Below, piece by piece: positions 26,075-34,054 of a stretch of DNA of 64,000 bases. The notes under the pieces are model-generated. The model saw nothing but the letters and a program-made list of their open reading frames with translations, did not search any database and was not told where the DNA came from. The translations under genes and the position numbers were made by a program. Origin of the DNA: CAWELS01 sp964468205 (GTDB lineage: Bacteria > Acidobacteriota > Terriglobia > Bryobacterales > Bryobacteraceae); contig CAYXVG010000015.1 in the NCBI GenBank assembly GCA_964468205.1, forward strand, positions 56,364 to 120,363, read 5' to 3'. Every line of letters begins with the position of its first letter. Positions within the stretch are counted from its first letter, which is position 1.

Positions 26075-26569
26075 TTAATCGAGCTTCTCGGCCAGGATCT
26101 GCTCGGCCTGCGCCTTGCGGTCGGCCTTGAGTTTCTCCCGGAGTTCCGGTTGTCCAGCCGCGAGTATCTGCACGGCCAGGATCGCGGCGTTCACCGCGCC
26201 GGCTTTGCCGATCGCCACGGTGGCGACGGGTATTCCTCGCGGCATCTGAACAGTGGAGAGCAGCGCATCAAGTCCGTCCAGCGCTCCGCCCTTCATCGGG
26301 ACTCCGATCACCGGCAAGGTTGTGTGCGCGGCCACCGCGCCGGCGAGATGCGCAGCCATGCCGGCCGCGGCAATGATCACCTGAATGCCCCGTTCTTCGG
26401 CGCCAGCGATGAATTCAGCGGTCTGCGCGGGTGTCCGGTGCGCGGACAAGACGCGGCAATCGCAGCCGACGCCGAACTTTCCGAGCGTCTCGCAGCAGTT
26501 CTTCATCACTTCCCAGTCGGACTTGCTGCCCATCAGTACAGCCACTTGCGGATTATTGACAACTTCCAT
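26075..26569 (-). CDS. purE: N5-carboxyaminoimidazole ribonucleotide mutase PurE
   Basis: About 164 residues, the usual length for class I PurE, which converts N5-CAIR to CAIR in purine synthesis. The signature residues are clear: GSKSDWEVM, SAHRTP, AAAGMAAHLAG and GVPMKGGALDGLDALLSTVQMP. I prefer the ATG at 26569 with GAGG about 11 bases upstream; GTG 26581 is also in frame. The usual partner purK is not adjacent. Confidence 0.95.
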   Translation of the reverse strand: MEVVNNPQVAVLMGSKSDWEVMKNCCETLGKFGVGCDCRVLSAHRTPAQTAEFIAGAEERGIQVIIAAAGMAAHLAGAVAAHTTLPVIGVPMKGGALDGLDALLSTVQMPRGIPVATVAIGKAGAVNAAILAVQILAAGQPELREKLKADRKAQAEQILAEKLD

Positions 26570-26734
26570 CGTGAGATCCACCTCGCTCTTCTTAACCTTA
26601 ACGAGCCTTTCTACCCTTCAGCAACATCCATTCTAGTAAGTGTGGAATTTTTCCGGTCTATGTAGAATAGAAGGAGCAACCTGGGCGGAGGTCTGGTGCG
26701 CCTTCCCACTCCGCGCTGTATATTGATAGCCGTT

Positions 26735-27634
26735 ATGTATCGCAAGGGGCTCCATCGGTTTAGCGTCTTTTTGGCGGCCTGCACGCTGTTTCTCGTCGTG
26801 GCGGGCGCGTCGGTAGTCAGCAAGGAAGCGGGACTGTCCGTGCCCGACTGGCCGCTTTCCTACGGGAAGGTGATGCCGGAGATGACGGGTGGCGTCTTCT
26901 ATGAGCATGGCCACCGGATGGTGGCCACCATGGTCGGCTTTCTGACCATCATTTTGGCCGTCTGGCTCTGGCGAGTCGACGAACGGCGCTGGATGCGCCG
27001 TCTCGGATGGATTGCCCTGCTTGGCGTCATTGTGCAAGGTGTCTTCGGCGGATTGACAGTGATCTTCAAACTGCCCCCCGAGATCAGCATCGTACACGCA
27101 TGCCTGGCGCAGCTTTTTTTCTCGACGACGGTGGCTATCGCGCTCTTCACCTCGGCAGCCTGGCTGCGGGGGCCGGAACTCGTGGAGGATGACGGGACGC
27201 CACCGCTCCGCACGCTTGCCCTGCTGGCTCCGGTTTCTGTCTTCGGCCAACTGGTTCTCGGGGCGGCATACCGGCATAAGATTTTGGGTGTGATTCCGCA
27301 CGTAGTCGGCGCGCTGCTGGTGGCGGGCATTGTCTTTGCCGTAGCGCTGATGGCGCTGCAGCAGTTTCCCAAGCACGCGGCGCTGCGCCGGTCGGGCATT
27401 GCGTTAGTGACGATCACCATGGTTCAGGTATTCCTCGGAATCGCGGCGTATATGAGCCGCATCTACACCACGGAGAGCGCGGCGCCCCAGGCGATCATGG
27501 TGATTTTCACCGTACTGCACGTGGCGGTGGGCGCACTTACTCTAGCCGCCGCGGTGGTTTTCGCGATCCAGACGTTCCGGAATGTACGGCATCCGGAAGA
27601 GTCCCCGGCGAGAAGCGTGTCCGTAACCTCATGA
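26735..27634 (+). CDS. ctaA: Heme A synthase (CtaA/COX15 family)
   Basis: About 299 residues with seven to eight membrane spans. It carries the family landmarks AGLSVPDWPLSYG after the first span, FYEHGHRMVATMVG (heme-ligand histidines), IVHACLAQLFF and LHVAVGALTLAA. It oxidises heme O to heme A for cytochrome c oxidase. The ATG at 26735 gives the family-typical N-terminus (LHRFSVFLAACTLFLVVAG). A GTG at 26696 with GGAGG just upstream is in frame and would add 13 residues, so the true start is open. It overlaps ctaB by ATGA and starts a six-gene operon. Confidence 0.93.
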   Translation: MYRKGLHRFSVFLAACTLFLVVAGASVVSKEAGLSVPDWPLSYGKVMPEMTGGVFYEHGHRMVATMVGFLTIILAVWLWRVDERRWMRRLGWIALLGVIVQGVFGGLTVIFKLPPEISIVHACLAQLFFSTTVAIALFTSAAWLRGPELVEDDGTPPLRTLALLAPVSVFGQLVLGAAYRHKILGVIPHVVGALLVAGIVFAVALMALQQFPKHAALRRSGIALVTITMVQVFLGIAAYMSRIYTTESAAPQAIMVIFTVLHVAVGALTLAAAVVFAIQTFRNVRHPEESPARSVSVTS

Positions 27635-28482
27635 AGCCTTATATCGAACTGACGAAGCCGCGGATCACCTGGCTCATCCTGATGAGCACTGGCATCGGCT
27701 ATTTCTACGGCTGGGGCGGCCAGTGGAATATCGCTGAACTGCTGCACACGCTTGCCGGCACGGGCCTCATCGCTTCTGGAACGGCCGCTTTGAACCAGTG
27801 GATGGAGCGTGATGCCGACGCCAAGATGAACCGGACGAAACACCGTCCCCTGCCCTCTGGCCGGGTCACACCAGCTCAGGCTCTAGCCTGGGGCGTTCTT
27901 CTTTCTGCCGCCGGCTTCCTTGAACTCGCGTTTGGCGTAAACCTACTCGCTGGGATGCTCGGGCTCTTCACGCTGCTCACCTATCTGTGCATCTATACTC
28001 CACTGAAACGCAAATCTCAGCATTCGACCACGGTTGGCGCCATTCCGGGAGCGATGCCTCCGCTGATCGGCTACGCAGCTTCGGCCGGAACTCTTGGCGC
28101 CGAAGCCTGGATTCTCTATGCAATTCTCTTCGTCTGGCAGTTCCCGCATTTCTATTCCATCGCCTGGATGTACCGCGATGACTACGCCCGCGCCGGCATC
28201 CGGATGAAGCCGGTCGTGGAGCCGGACGGAGCGTCCACGGCCCGCCACATCCTGCTGACCTCGCTGCTGATGATTCCGGTGAGTTTCCTGCCCGCCTTCT
28301 TCTCCATGGCCGGAACCTTATACCTGGTCGGAGCTTCCGCCGCTGGACTGTACATTCTCTACGCCGGTTTCCGCGTCTTTACTGACCGCACCGCCGTGCG
28401 CGCCCGCGGCGTGCTGCTCGCCTCCGTCATCTATTTGCCGCTTCTTCTTAGCTTGATGCTTCTGGACAGGCCCGGATTGTGA
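27631..28482 (+). CDS. ctaB: Protoheme IX farnesyltransferase (heme O synthase)
   Basis: A 283-residue UbiA-superfamily membrane enzyme that adds a farnesyl group to heme B to make heme O. The prenyl-diphosphate binding motif NQWMERDADAKMNRT and the second region WQFPHFYSIAWMYRDDY are intact, with about eight spans. The ATG overlaps the ctaA stop and the end overlaps the ABC ATPase gene (GTGA), so the genes are translationally coupled. The pair supplies heme A for aa3-type oxidases. Confidence 0.95.
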   Translation: MKPYIELTKPRITWLILMSTGIGYFYGWGGQWNIAELLHTLAGTGLIASGTAALNQWMERDADAKMNRTKHRPLPSGRVTPAQALAWGVLLSAAGFLELAFGVNLLAGMLGLFTLLTYLCIYTPLKRKSQHSTTVGAIPGAMPPLIGYAASAGTLGAEAWILYAILFVWQFPHFYSIAWMYRDDYARAGIRMKPVVEPDGASTARHILLTSLLMIPVSFLPAFFSMAGTLYLVGASAAGLYILYAGFRVFTDRTAVRARGVLLASVIYLPLLLSLMLLDRPGL

Positions 28483-29390
28483 TCGTCTCAGTCAAGAACC
28501 TCACCCACCGCTACGGAGACCGGGTGGCCCTGGAAGGGCTGAGCCTGGAGGTTGCGGAGGGCTCGATCTTCGGACTGCTGGGTCCGAACGGGGGAGGAAA
28601 ATCGACCCTATTCCGCATCATGGCAACGATGATGGAACCCAGCGAGGGAACCGTCTCGATTGCCGGTTATGACGCGAGCCGCGATCCGGATGAGGTGAGG
28701 CGCCTCATCGGCGTCGTTTTCCAGACACAGAGCATCGATAAGAAGCTGACAGTCGCCGAGAATCTCCGTAGCCAAGGCCATCTCTACGGCCTCCGCGGGA
28801 GCGACCTGACGAGGCGTATGGACGATGCAGCAGGGCGTCTCGGCCTCTCGGAGCGGATGGCCGACATCGCTGAAACCCTGTCCGGCGGGCTGAAACGGCG
28901 GTTGGAAATTGCGAAAGCGTTGCTGCACCAGCCGAAAGTGTTGCTGATGGATGAGCCGTCCACCGGACTCGACCCGGGCGCACGGCGCGAACTCGCCGAC
29001 TACATCAAGGAGCTTCGCAGCCGGAAAGGCGTAACCATTTTGCTTACCACCCACCTTCTCGATGAGGCCGAACAGTGCGACCGCCTGCTGCTGCTCCACC
29101 AGGGCCGGCGCGTGGCCGAGGGTTCGCCCGCGGAGCTGAAGGCCCGGGTAGGCGGCGACGTCGTGGCGCTCGAGGTTGACGACCCCGAGAGCGTGAAGAA
29201 ACTGCTTGCCGGCCGGTTCGGCGTGCAGGCTCTCGCAGTGGACTCGACGCTCCGGGTGGAGATCGACAACGGTCATAAGTTCGCCGCCGACGTTGTCGAG
29301 GCCTTTCCCGGTGTCATCCGGTCGGTGGCCTTCCACAAACCAACGCTCGAGGACGTGTTCCTCGATGAGACGGGGGTGACCATTTCGTGA
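28479..29390 (+). CDS. ABC transporter ATP-binding protein
   Basis: A 303-residue ATPase of the drug/ion exporter class (CcmA/NatA/DrrA-like). Walker A is GPNGGGKST, the signature is LSGGLKRRLEIA, Walker B is VLLMDEPSTGLDP, and a C-terminal extension of about 80 residues is present. It starts with GTG inside the ctaB stop and overlaps its permease partner. Its place between heme A synthesis and SCO1 suggests a role in oxidase assembly, such as export of a cofactor or metal, but the substrate cannot be inferred. Confidence 0.92.
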   Translation: MIVSVKNLTHRYGDRVALEGLSLEVAEGSIFGLLGPNGGGKSTLFRIMATMMEPSEGTVSIAGYDASRDPDEVRRLIGVVFQTQSIDKKLTVAENLRSQGHLYGLRGSDLTRRMDDAAGRLGLSERMADIAETLSGGLKRRLEIAKALLHQPKVLLMDEPSTGLDPGARRELADYIKELRSRKGVTILLTTHLLDEAEQCDRLLLLHQGRRVAEGSPAELKARVGGDVVALEVDDPESVKKLLAGRFGVQALAVDSTLRVEIDNGHKFAADVVEAFPGVIRSVAFHKPTLEDVFLDETGVTIS

Positions 29391-30142
29391 GCGCGGGCTC
29401 CTCGTTCTTCCTTCCTGTCTGGACACTCTTCGCCCGCGAGTTGATTCGCTTCTGGCGCGAGAAGGCCCGGGTGGTCGGATTCGTCGCCTCGCCGGTGGTT
29501 TTCTGGTTGGTGATCGGCTCAGGCTACGGCGACCTGGCTTTCTTCTACCCCGGCGCGCTCACCTTGACGGTTATGTTCTCGGCCATCTTCTCGACGATGT
29601 CGCTGATTGAGGACCGCAAGGAAGGCTTTCTCTTGTCCATGCTCGTTTCGCCAGCGCCGCGCGGGGCGATGGTGCTCGGCAAGATCCTCGGCTCGTCCGT
29701 CCTGGCCTGGAGCCAGGGACTGATTCTGCTACTGTTCTTGCCGTTGACAGGGCTGGCCGTCGCCCCACTGGCGGTGCTGCAACTGGCTGGCGTTCTGTAC
29801 CTAATCTCGTTCACGTTTACCGGACTGGGCTTTCTGATCGCTTGGAAGATGGAGTCTTCTCAAGGGTTTCACGCGGTGATGAACCTTGTCCTGTTCCCGC
29901 TGTGGATGGTATCGGGCGCGCTCTTTGGTTTTGAGAGCGCGCACGGATGGATGCAGTGGCTGATGCGCATTAATCCCCTCACCTACGCCACTGCCGCCTT
30001 GCGCCGTCTGCTCTCAGCCGAGGTAGAGCCGGGCACACCGGAGATGGGCGTCTCCCTCACCGTGACCGTCGTTTGCGGTATCCTTCTGTGGGCCGCTTCC
30101 ACCGCCACCGCCCGCAGACGATCGAACCGGAGCAGTGCATGA
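29387..30142 (+). CDS. ABC-2 type transporter permease
   Basis: A 251-residue membrane protein with the six-span ABC-2 arrangement: a cytoplasmic N-terminal stretch, then spans starting near residues 26, 52, 95, 125 and 162, with the last near 225. The segment NLVLFPLWMVSGALFGFESA is the typical ABC-2 signature. The GTG start overlaps the ATPase gene's stop and the end overlaps the SCO1 gene by ATGA. It forms the membrane part of the exporter with the preceding ATPase. Confidence 0.88.
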   Translation: MSAGSSFFLPVWTLFARELIRFWREKARVVGFVASPVVFWLVIGSGYGDLAFFYPGALTLTVMFSAIFSTMSLIEDRKEGFLLSMLVSPAPRGAMVLGKILGSSVLAWSQGLILLLFLPLTGLAVAPLAVLQLAGVLYLISFTFTGLGFLIAWKMESSQGFHAVMNLVLFPLWMVSGALFGFESAHGWMQWLMRINPLTYATAALRRLLSAEVEPGTPEMGVSLTVTVVCGILLWAASTATARRRSNRSSA

Positions 30143-30705
30143 GACTCGCCGCAATTCTCATCCTCGCGGTAATCCTTGTGTCCGCCGCATGCTCTCCCCG
30201 CGCTGAAGATCTGCCCAAGTTCAATACGGTACCGGACTTCGCCTTGACTGATCAGACGGGATCCGAATTCCGCAGCTCTAAGGCTCTGGCCGGAAAAATT
30301 TGGGTCGCCGACTTTATCTTCACTACCTGCACCGGTCCCTGCCCGCGGATGAGCGCCCGGATGCGCCGGATGCAGGCGAATCTCGCCGGCCTGCCCGAAG
30401 TGCGGTTCGTGTCGTTCACCGTGGATCCGGAGAACGATACACCCGAGGTACTGGCCGAATACGCGGACCGCTATCAAGCCGACCCGCAGCGATGGCACTT
30501 CCTCACCGGCCCGATGGACACGCTGCACGAGTTGAACCGCAACGCCTTCATGCTGGGCGACGTGAAGGGAAACCTCGATCATTCCACGCGTTTCGTGCTC
30601 GTCGATCGCGAGAGCATAGTCCGGGGCTACTACATCAGCGCAGATTCCGAGGCGATGGAACGGCTCGAGGCGGACATCAAAACGCTAGCCGCGGATGCGT
30701 CATGA
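30139..30705 (+). CDS. SCO1/SenC copper chaperone lipoprotein
   Basis: About 188 residues. A lipobox ends at C18 (VSAAC), then a thioredoxin-like domain has the copper-binding motif C64-TGP-C68 and the distal histidine H148 (DHSTRF). SCO proteins deliver copper to, or reduce, the CuA site of cytochrome c oxidase subunit II, facing the periplasm. The ATG at 30139 overlaps the permease stop; an upstream in-frame extension is the shadow of the permease gene. All copper ligands are intact. Confidence 0.94.
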   Translation: MRLAAILILAVILVSAACSPRAEDLPKFNTVPDFALTDQTGSEFRSSKALAGKIWVADFIFTTCTGPCPRMSARMRRMQANLAGLPEVRFVSFTVDPENDTPEVLAEYADRYQADPQRWHFLTGPMDTLHELNRNAFMLGDVKGNLDHSTRFVLVDRESIVRGYYISADSEAMERLEADIKTLAADAS

Positions 30706-31115
30706 CCCTTCAGGACCTGCCAACACTCAACGCCGCCCTGAATTCCACCGCCGCGATCCTGCTCGTGGCGGGTTACTCGTTTATCCGCCAGGGAAAGCGC
30801 ACTGCGCACCGCAACGCGATGGTGGGCGCCTTCACCGTGAGCGTCTTGTTTCTGGTGAGCTACTTGGTCTATCACTACCATGTGGGCTCGGTGAGCTACA
30901 CGAAGACCGGCCCTATCCGAACCGTCTACTTCGCCATTCTGATTTCCCACAGCATTCTGGCGGCGTTCGTGCCGTTTCTCGCGGTCATCACTCTCTGGCG
31001 GGCGGCCCGAGGCCGCATTGACAAGCATCGCCGGATCGCCCGCTGGACGCTGCCGGTCTGGCTCTATGTGAGCGTGACGGGAGTTGCTGTCTACTGGATG
31101 CTGTACCGGATGTAG
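30702..31115 (+). CDS. DUF420 membrane protein (CtaM-like)
   Basis: About 137 residues and four membrane spans, of the DUF420 family. Landmarks are the N-terminal LPTLNAALNSTAAILLVAGY and conserved histidines in SYLVYHYHVG, SHSILAAFVP and DKHRRIARWTLP. A DUF420 protein (CtaM) is needed for heme-copper oxidase assembly in staphylococci, which fits its position as last gene of a heme A/SCO operon. It overlaps the SCO1 gene by ATGA. Role in oxidase maturation is inferred. Confidence 0.88.
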   Translation: MTLQDLPTLNAALNSTAAILLVAGYSFIRQGKRTAHRNAMVGAFTVSVLFLVSYLVYHYHVGSVSYTKTGPIRTVYFAILISHSILAAFVPFLAVITLWRAARGRIDKHRRIARWTLPVWLYVSVTGVAVYWMLYRM

Positions 31116-31125
31116 CGGTCAGCCG

Positions 31126-31161
31126 AGCCCCAGATCCCCCCGGGCCGCGGGGGACTGGGCT
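31126..31161 (+). terminator. GC-rich hairpin after the oxidase-assembly operon
   Basis: An inverted repeat starting ten bases after the DUF420 stop (AGCCCCAGATCCCCCC, loop, GCGGGGGACTGGGCT) forms a long GC-rich stem with small bulges, followed by TTCT only. It is probably the transcription end for the plus-strand operon. It would also separate the operon from the convergent 37-residue peptide gene. Confidence 0.5.
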
Positions 31162-31198
31162 TCTCCAGCAGTCCGTGGGTCGCTGCTTGCTTCAAAAC

Positions 31199-31312
31199 TC
31201 ACGAAACGATCATGAAGTAGCCCGCTCCTGTCAGCAACAGGAACATCGCCACTCCACCCAAAATGCTCCACACTTCGAATTTGGCTTCTTCCAGGATGCT
31301 TGTTTGGAACAT
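31199..31312 (-). CDS. Predicted 37-residue single-span membrane peptide
   Basis: A 38-codon frame. The peptide begins MFQTSILEEAKFEVW and continues with a hydrophobic stretch (ILGGVAMFLLLTGAGYFMIV) to a serine stop-adjacent end, so one membrane span at the C-terminus. A strong ribosome binding site (AAAGGA) lies seven bases before the ATG, which makes this more likely a real gene than chance. It lies in the 371-base gap between the oxidase-assembly operon and the RraA-like gene; I see nothing else there besides the hairpin. It could be a small subunit of a membrane complex, but no family is recognised. Confidence 0.6.
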   Translation of the reverse strand: MFQTSILEEAKFEVWSILGGVAMFLLLTGAGYFMIVS

Positions 31313-31486
31313 TGTGAATTCCTTTCTAGCGATTTATCGAGGGCCTCTGCCGGCCCCTGTCGAAGATACGTGCGGCGCCCGACAAAGTTCTTCCGCCTGC
31401 AGCCGTTTCGCCTGATGTCGCCTCAATTCGCTCTCTGGGATGCCGCCTGGACGCGATATACTGCCTCACGAGAGAGGACACAAACC

Positions 31487-32347
31487 GTGAGACACCAACC
31501 GCTTCTCGTTAGAATCTCCGTGAGCGCGCTGGCCGCCCTTCTTCTCCCTGTCTCGGCGCAGGACACCCGCCCCGAGCTGACCGATGAACAGTTGCGGCAG
31601 GGCGCCGAGTTGCTGCTCCACGAGATCCCGCAACATCAAGATCCAGTGGCGCTGGTGAAGAAGTATGAGGGCCTGCGCGTCACCGACGTTCTCGATGCCA
31701 TGCAAGCCCTCGGCATGCAGGACACCGGCATCATGGACAAGAGCATCCGGCCGTTGTGGCGCGACCACACACCCGACTTGGCACACCGCTTCTACGGCGT
31801 TGCCATCACTTACCGCTACCTGCCCACAAACCGGCCCAAACCCGACAACATGGAGTACCGCGACTTCCGCAAGTGGCATAGCCACTGGTACCAGACCTAC
31901 GCGCCCGAGCTGTTCTCCCGGATCGTGCGGCCCGGGACAGTGGTCGTGATCGACGCCCATGGAGTGGAAAACACCGGCTTCGTCGGGTCGAACAATGGCT
32001 ATTCCTGGATCGCGAAGGGCGCCGAAGGTATTGTCACCAACGGCAACTGCCGGGACACCGACGAATTGATCATCCAGCGCGTGCCGGTGTACTCGAAGTA
32101 CCAGGGCGGCGGCACCCGGCCGGGCCGGATCGAAGCGGGCGCCATCAACGTCCCGGTGACGGTGGGCGGGGTGATGGTCCGTCCGGGCGATATGGTGGTG
32201 GCTGACGGCGATGGCGTGGTCGTGGTCCCGCACGAACACCTCGACCGGGTCGCCGAAATCGCCTGGGATATTGCCGGCGGCGACAAGGCTGGCCGCCGGA
32301 AGCTCTATGAGAAGATGGGCCGCGAGTTGGACGAGACAGTCAAGTAG
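31487..32347 (+). CDS. Exported RraA-like/HMG aldolase family protein
   Basis: About 286 residues. The core belongs to the RraA-like family (formerly dimethylmenaquinone methyltransferase, PF03737; includes 4-hydroxy-4-methyl-2-oxoglutarate aldolases). Landmarks are RVTDVLDAMQALG, GTVVVIDAHGVENTGFVG, GAEGIVTNGNCRDTDEL and DMVVADGDGVVVVP. The GTG at 31487 has GAGAGGA nine bases upstream and opens a signal peptide (RISVSALAALLLPVSAQ); the frame extends upstream to 31175 without any support. Members are normally cytoplasmic, so export is unusual. The N-terminal extension of about 75 residues and an internal insertion (NMEYRDFRKWHSHWYQTY) are also unusual. Function may be aldolase-like on a periplasmic substrate. 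Confidence 0.8.
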   Translation: MRHQPLLVRISVSALAALLLPVSAQDTRPELTDEQLRQGAELLLHEIPQHQDPVALVKKYEGLRVTDVLDAMQALGMQDTGIMDKSIRPLWRDHTPDLAHRFYGVAITYRYLPTNRPKPDNMEYRDFRKWHSHWYQTYAPELFSRIVRPGTVVVIDAHGVENTGFVGSNNGYSWIAKGAEGIVTNGNCRDTDELIIQRVPVYSKYQGGGTRPGRIEAGAINVPVTVGGVMVRPGDMVVADGDGVVVVPHEHLDRVAEIAWDIAGGDKAGRRKLYEKMGRELDETVK

Positions 32348-32356
32348 CGCGAGTCA

Positions 32357-34054
32357 TCAAGGCCCCGCGCCAACCCCGGCCGCCGGCTGAGTCACTTTGA
32401 CAATCCTGTCGGCCGTGACGCCGGTGAAGGTCTGAATCGGCCCGCCGGGCCAGCGAATCTCGAGCGAGCGGATTTCCGTCTCCTCGCCCAGCCCGAAATG
32501 CAGCCGCTTGTCGCTCGACGACATAAAACCGACGCTCGTGGTGACGTGGTTGTACAAGGTCCTACCTGAGCCCGTGGTGAGCTTCACTTCCGCCCCGATT
32601 GCGTCACGGTTGGCGGCCACTCCCTCAAGGCTGACGAGCAACCAGTGGTTGCCGTCCGAGCCGGAGTTGAGCAGAATGCGCGGCGGGGCGTTGAGCGCCG
32701 TGACGACGATATCGAGGAATCCGTCGTTGTTGAGATCGCCAAAAGCCGAGCCGCGTTTGTAACCCGTAACCAGAAAGTCCGGGCCGAGTTGTTCGGAAAC
32801 GTCGACGAACGAGCGGCCGTCAATGTTCTTGAGCATTGTGTCGGACTGCTCGGTGTTCTCGCCGACATAATCGACGTGGCCGTTGGCGGAATATATATCC
32901 TTCCAACCGTCGTTGTCATAGTCGACAAAGCCGTTGCTCCAGCCGGAGTAGGAGCGGCTCTGGTGCTCGACGCCCAACTTGGGCGAACTGTATACAAAGC
33001 CCATGCCCTGCTCGTTGCGGAACAGCCCGTGGATCTGCTGCATGAGGTTGTTGTAGAAGACATCGGGCCAGCCGTCATTATCAAAATCCTTCACATCGCA
33101 TCCCATGGCGGAAACGGTGGCGCCGCTGTCGTTGTAGGCGACACCCAGCAGAATGCCGGCTTCCTGAAAGCGCTCGCCCCTCCGGTTCAGGTACAGGAAG
33201 TTGCGTTCGGTGTCATTTGCGACAAAGATGTCGGTCCAGCCGTCGCGATTGAAGTCCGCAATACCGATGCCCATACCCTTGCCGAGGGCCTTCCCGAATC
33301 CGGCCTCGTCGGTCACGTCTATGAACTTTCCGTCGCCGAGGTTCTTGTAGAGGCGGTGGGGGACGGCGGGATAGATGCGGGGACTGCAGTAAAGCTCACC
33401 AGTGGCGTCCTTACACACGACATCCTTCTCGGGTGTCCAGAAGGTGTAATTCGAGAGCACGAGGTCGAGCAGGCCATCGTTGTCGTAATCCAGCCAGGCG
33501 CCCTGAACGCTCAACGTGTCCGGTGGTTTGGAGCCGATACCGGACTCCGCGGCGACGTCGGTGAAGGTGCCGTCTCCATTGTTCCGGTAGAGGGCGTTGG
33601 GGCCGGCATTGGCGAGAAAGAGATCCGGGTAGCCGTCGTTGTTGTAGTCTCCGGCGGCGACACCGAAGGTGAAGTCGAGATGGGCGGCCGTTAGACCGGC
33701 CTCGGCGGTCGTGTCTTCGAACTTCCCGTCCCCGTTGTTGCGAAGCAGCAGGTGGTGAAAGGACTCGCCGGTCTTCTTCAACTCGGGAAGCTTGGCGCCG
33801 TTGGTGAAGTAGATATCCTGGAACCCGTCGAGATCGTAGTCGAAAATGGCGACGCCACCGCACATCGGCTGGGGGAAGTACTTTCGGCCCGTGTAATCGT
33901 TGTTGCTTGTGTAAGTGATGTCGAGGTGCGGCACTATGTCCACGAACTGGATTTCCTCCGGCGGTGCGCCGTCATCCGGGAAAGACGGTGGAACCACGCC
34001 GGCGAGGCAGCAGTTGAACAGGATCAAAAGGCGGGCGATTGAGTGCGAGGCCAT
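32357..34054 (-). CDS. Secreted FG-GAP/VCBS repeat protein with ASPIC/UnbV domain (CRTAC1-like)
   Basis: About 565 residues with a signal peptide. Repeated calcium-loop motifs of the form DYDLDGFQDIYF, DYNNDGYPDLFLAN, DYDNDGLLDLVLSN and DFNRDGWTDIFVAN build a seven-bladed propeller. The C-terminal 90 residues are the ASPIC/UnbV domain (NRDAIGAEVKLTTGSGRTLYNHVTTSVGFMSSSDKRLHFGLG). Such proteins are secreted or surface-exposed and numerous in Acidobacteria; the function is unknown. The ATG at 34054 overlaps the TPR gene's stop (TGATG). It is paralogous to the protein at 34950-36617 and lies last in the operon. Confidence 0.92.
   Translation of the reverse strand: MASHSIARLLILFNCCLAGVVPPSFPDDGAPPEEIQFVDIVPHLDITYTSNNDYTGRKYFPQPMCGGVAIFDYDLDGFQDIYFTNGAKLPELKKTGESFHHLLLRNNGDGKFEDTTAEAGLTAAHLDFTFGVAAGDYNNDGYPDLFLANAGPNALYRNNGDGTFTDVAAESGIGSKPPDTLSVQGAWLDYDNDGLLDLVLSNYTFWTPEKDVVCKDATGELYCSPRIYPAVPHRLYKNLGDGKFIDVTDEAGFGKALGKGMGIGIADFNRDGWTDIFVANDTERNFLYLNRRGERFQEAGILLGVAYNDSGATVSAMGCDVKDFDNDGWPDVFYNNLMQQIHGLFRNEQGMGFVYSSPKLGVEHQSRSYSGWSNGFVDYDNDGWKDIYSANGHVDYVGENTEQSDTMLKNIDGRSFVDVSEQLGPDFLVTGYKRGSAFGDLNNDGFLDIVVTALNAPPRILLNSGSDGNHWLLVSLEGVAANRDAIGAEVKLTTGSGRTLYNHVTTSVGFMSSSDKRLHFGLGEETEIRSLEIRWPGGPIQTFTGVTADRIVKVTQPAAGVGAGP

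Noticed and set aside
32645..33694. Another long plus-strand open frame (about 349 codons).
   Set aside because: It mirrors the second FG-GAP gene, whose repeated motifs keep the opposite strand open; GC-rich third positions explain it.
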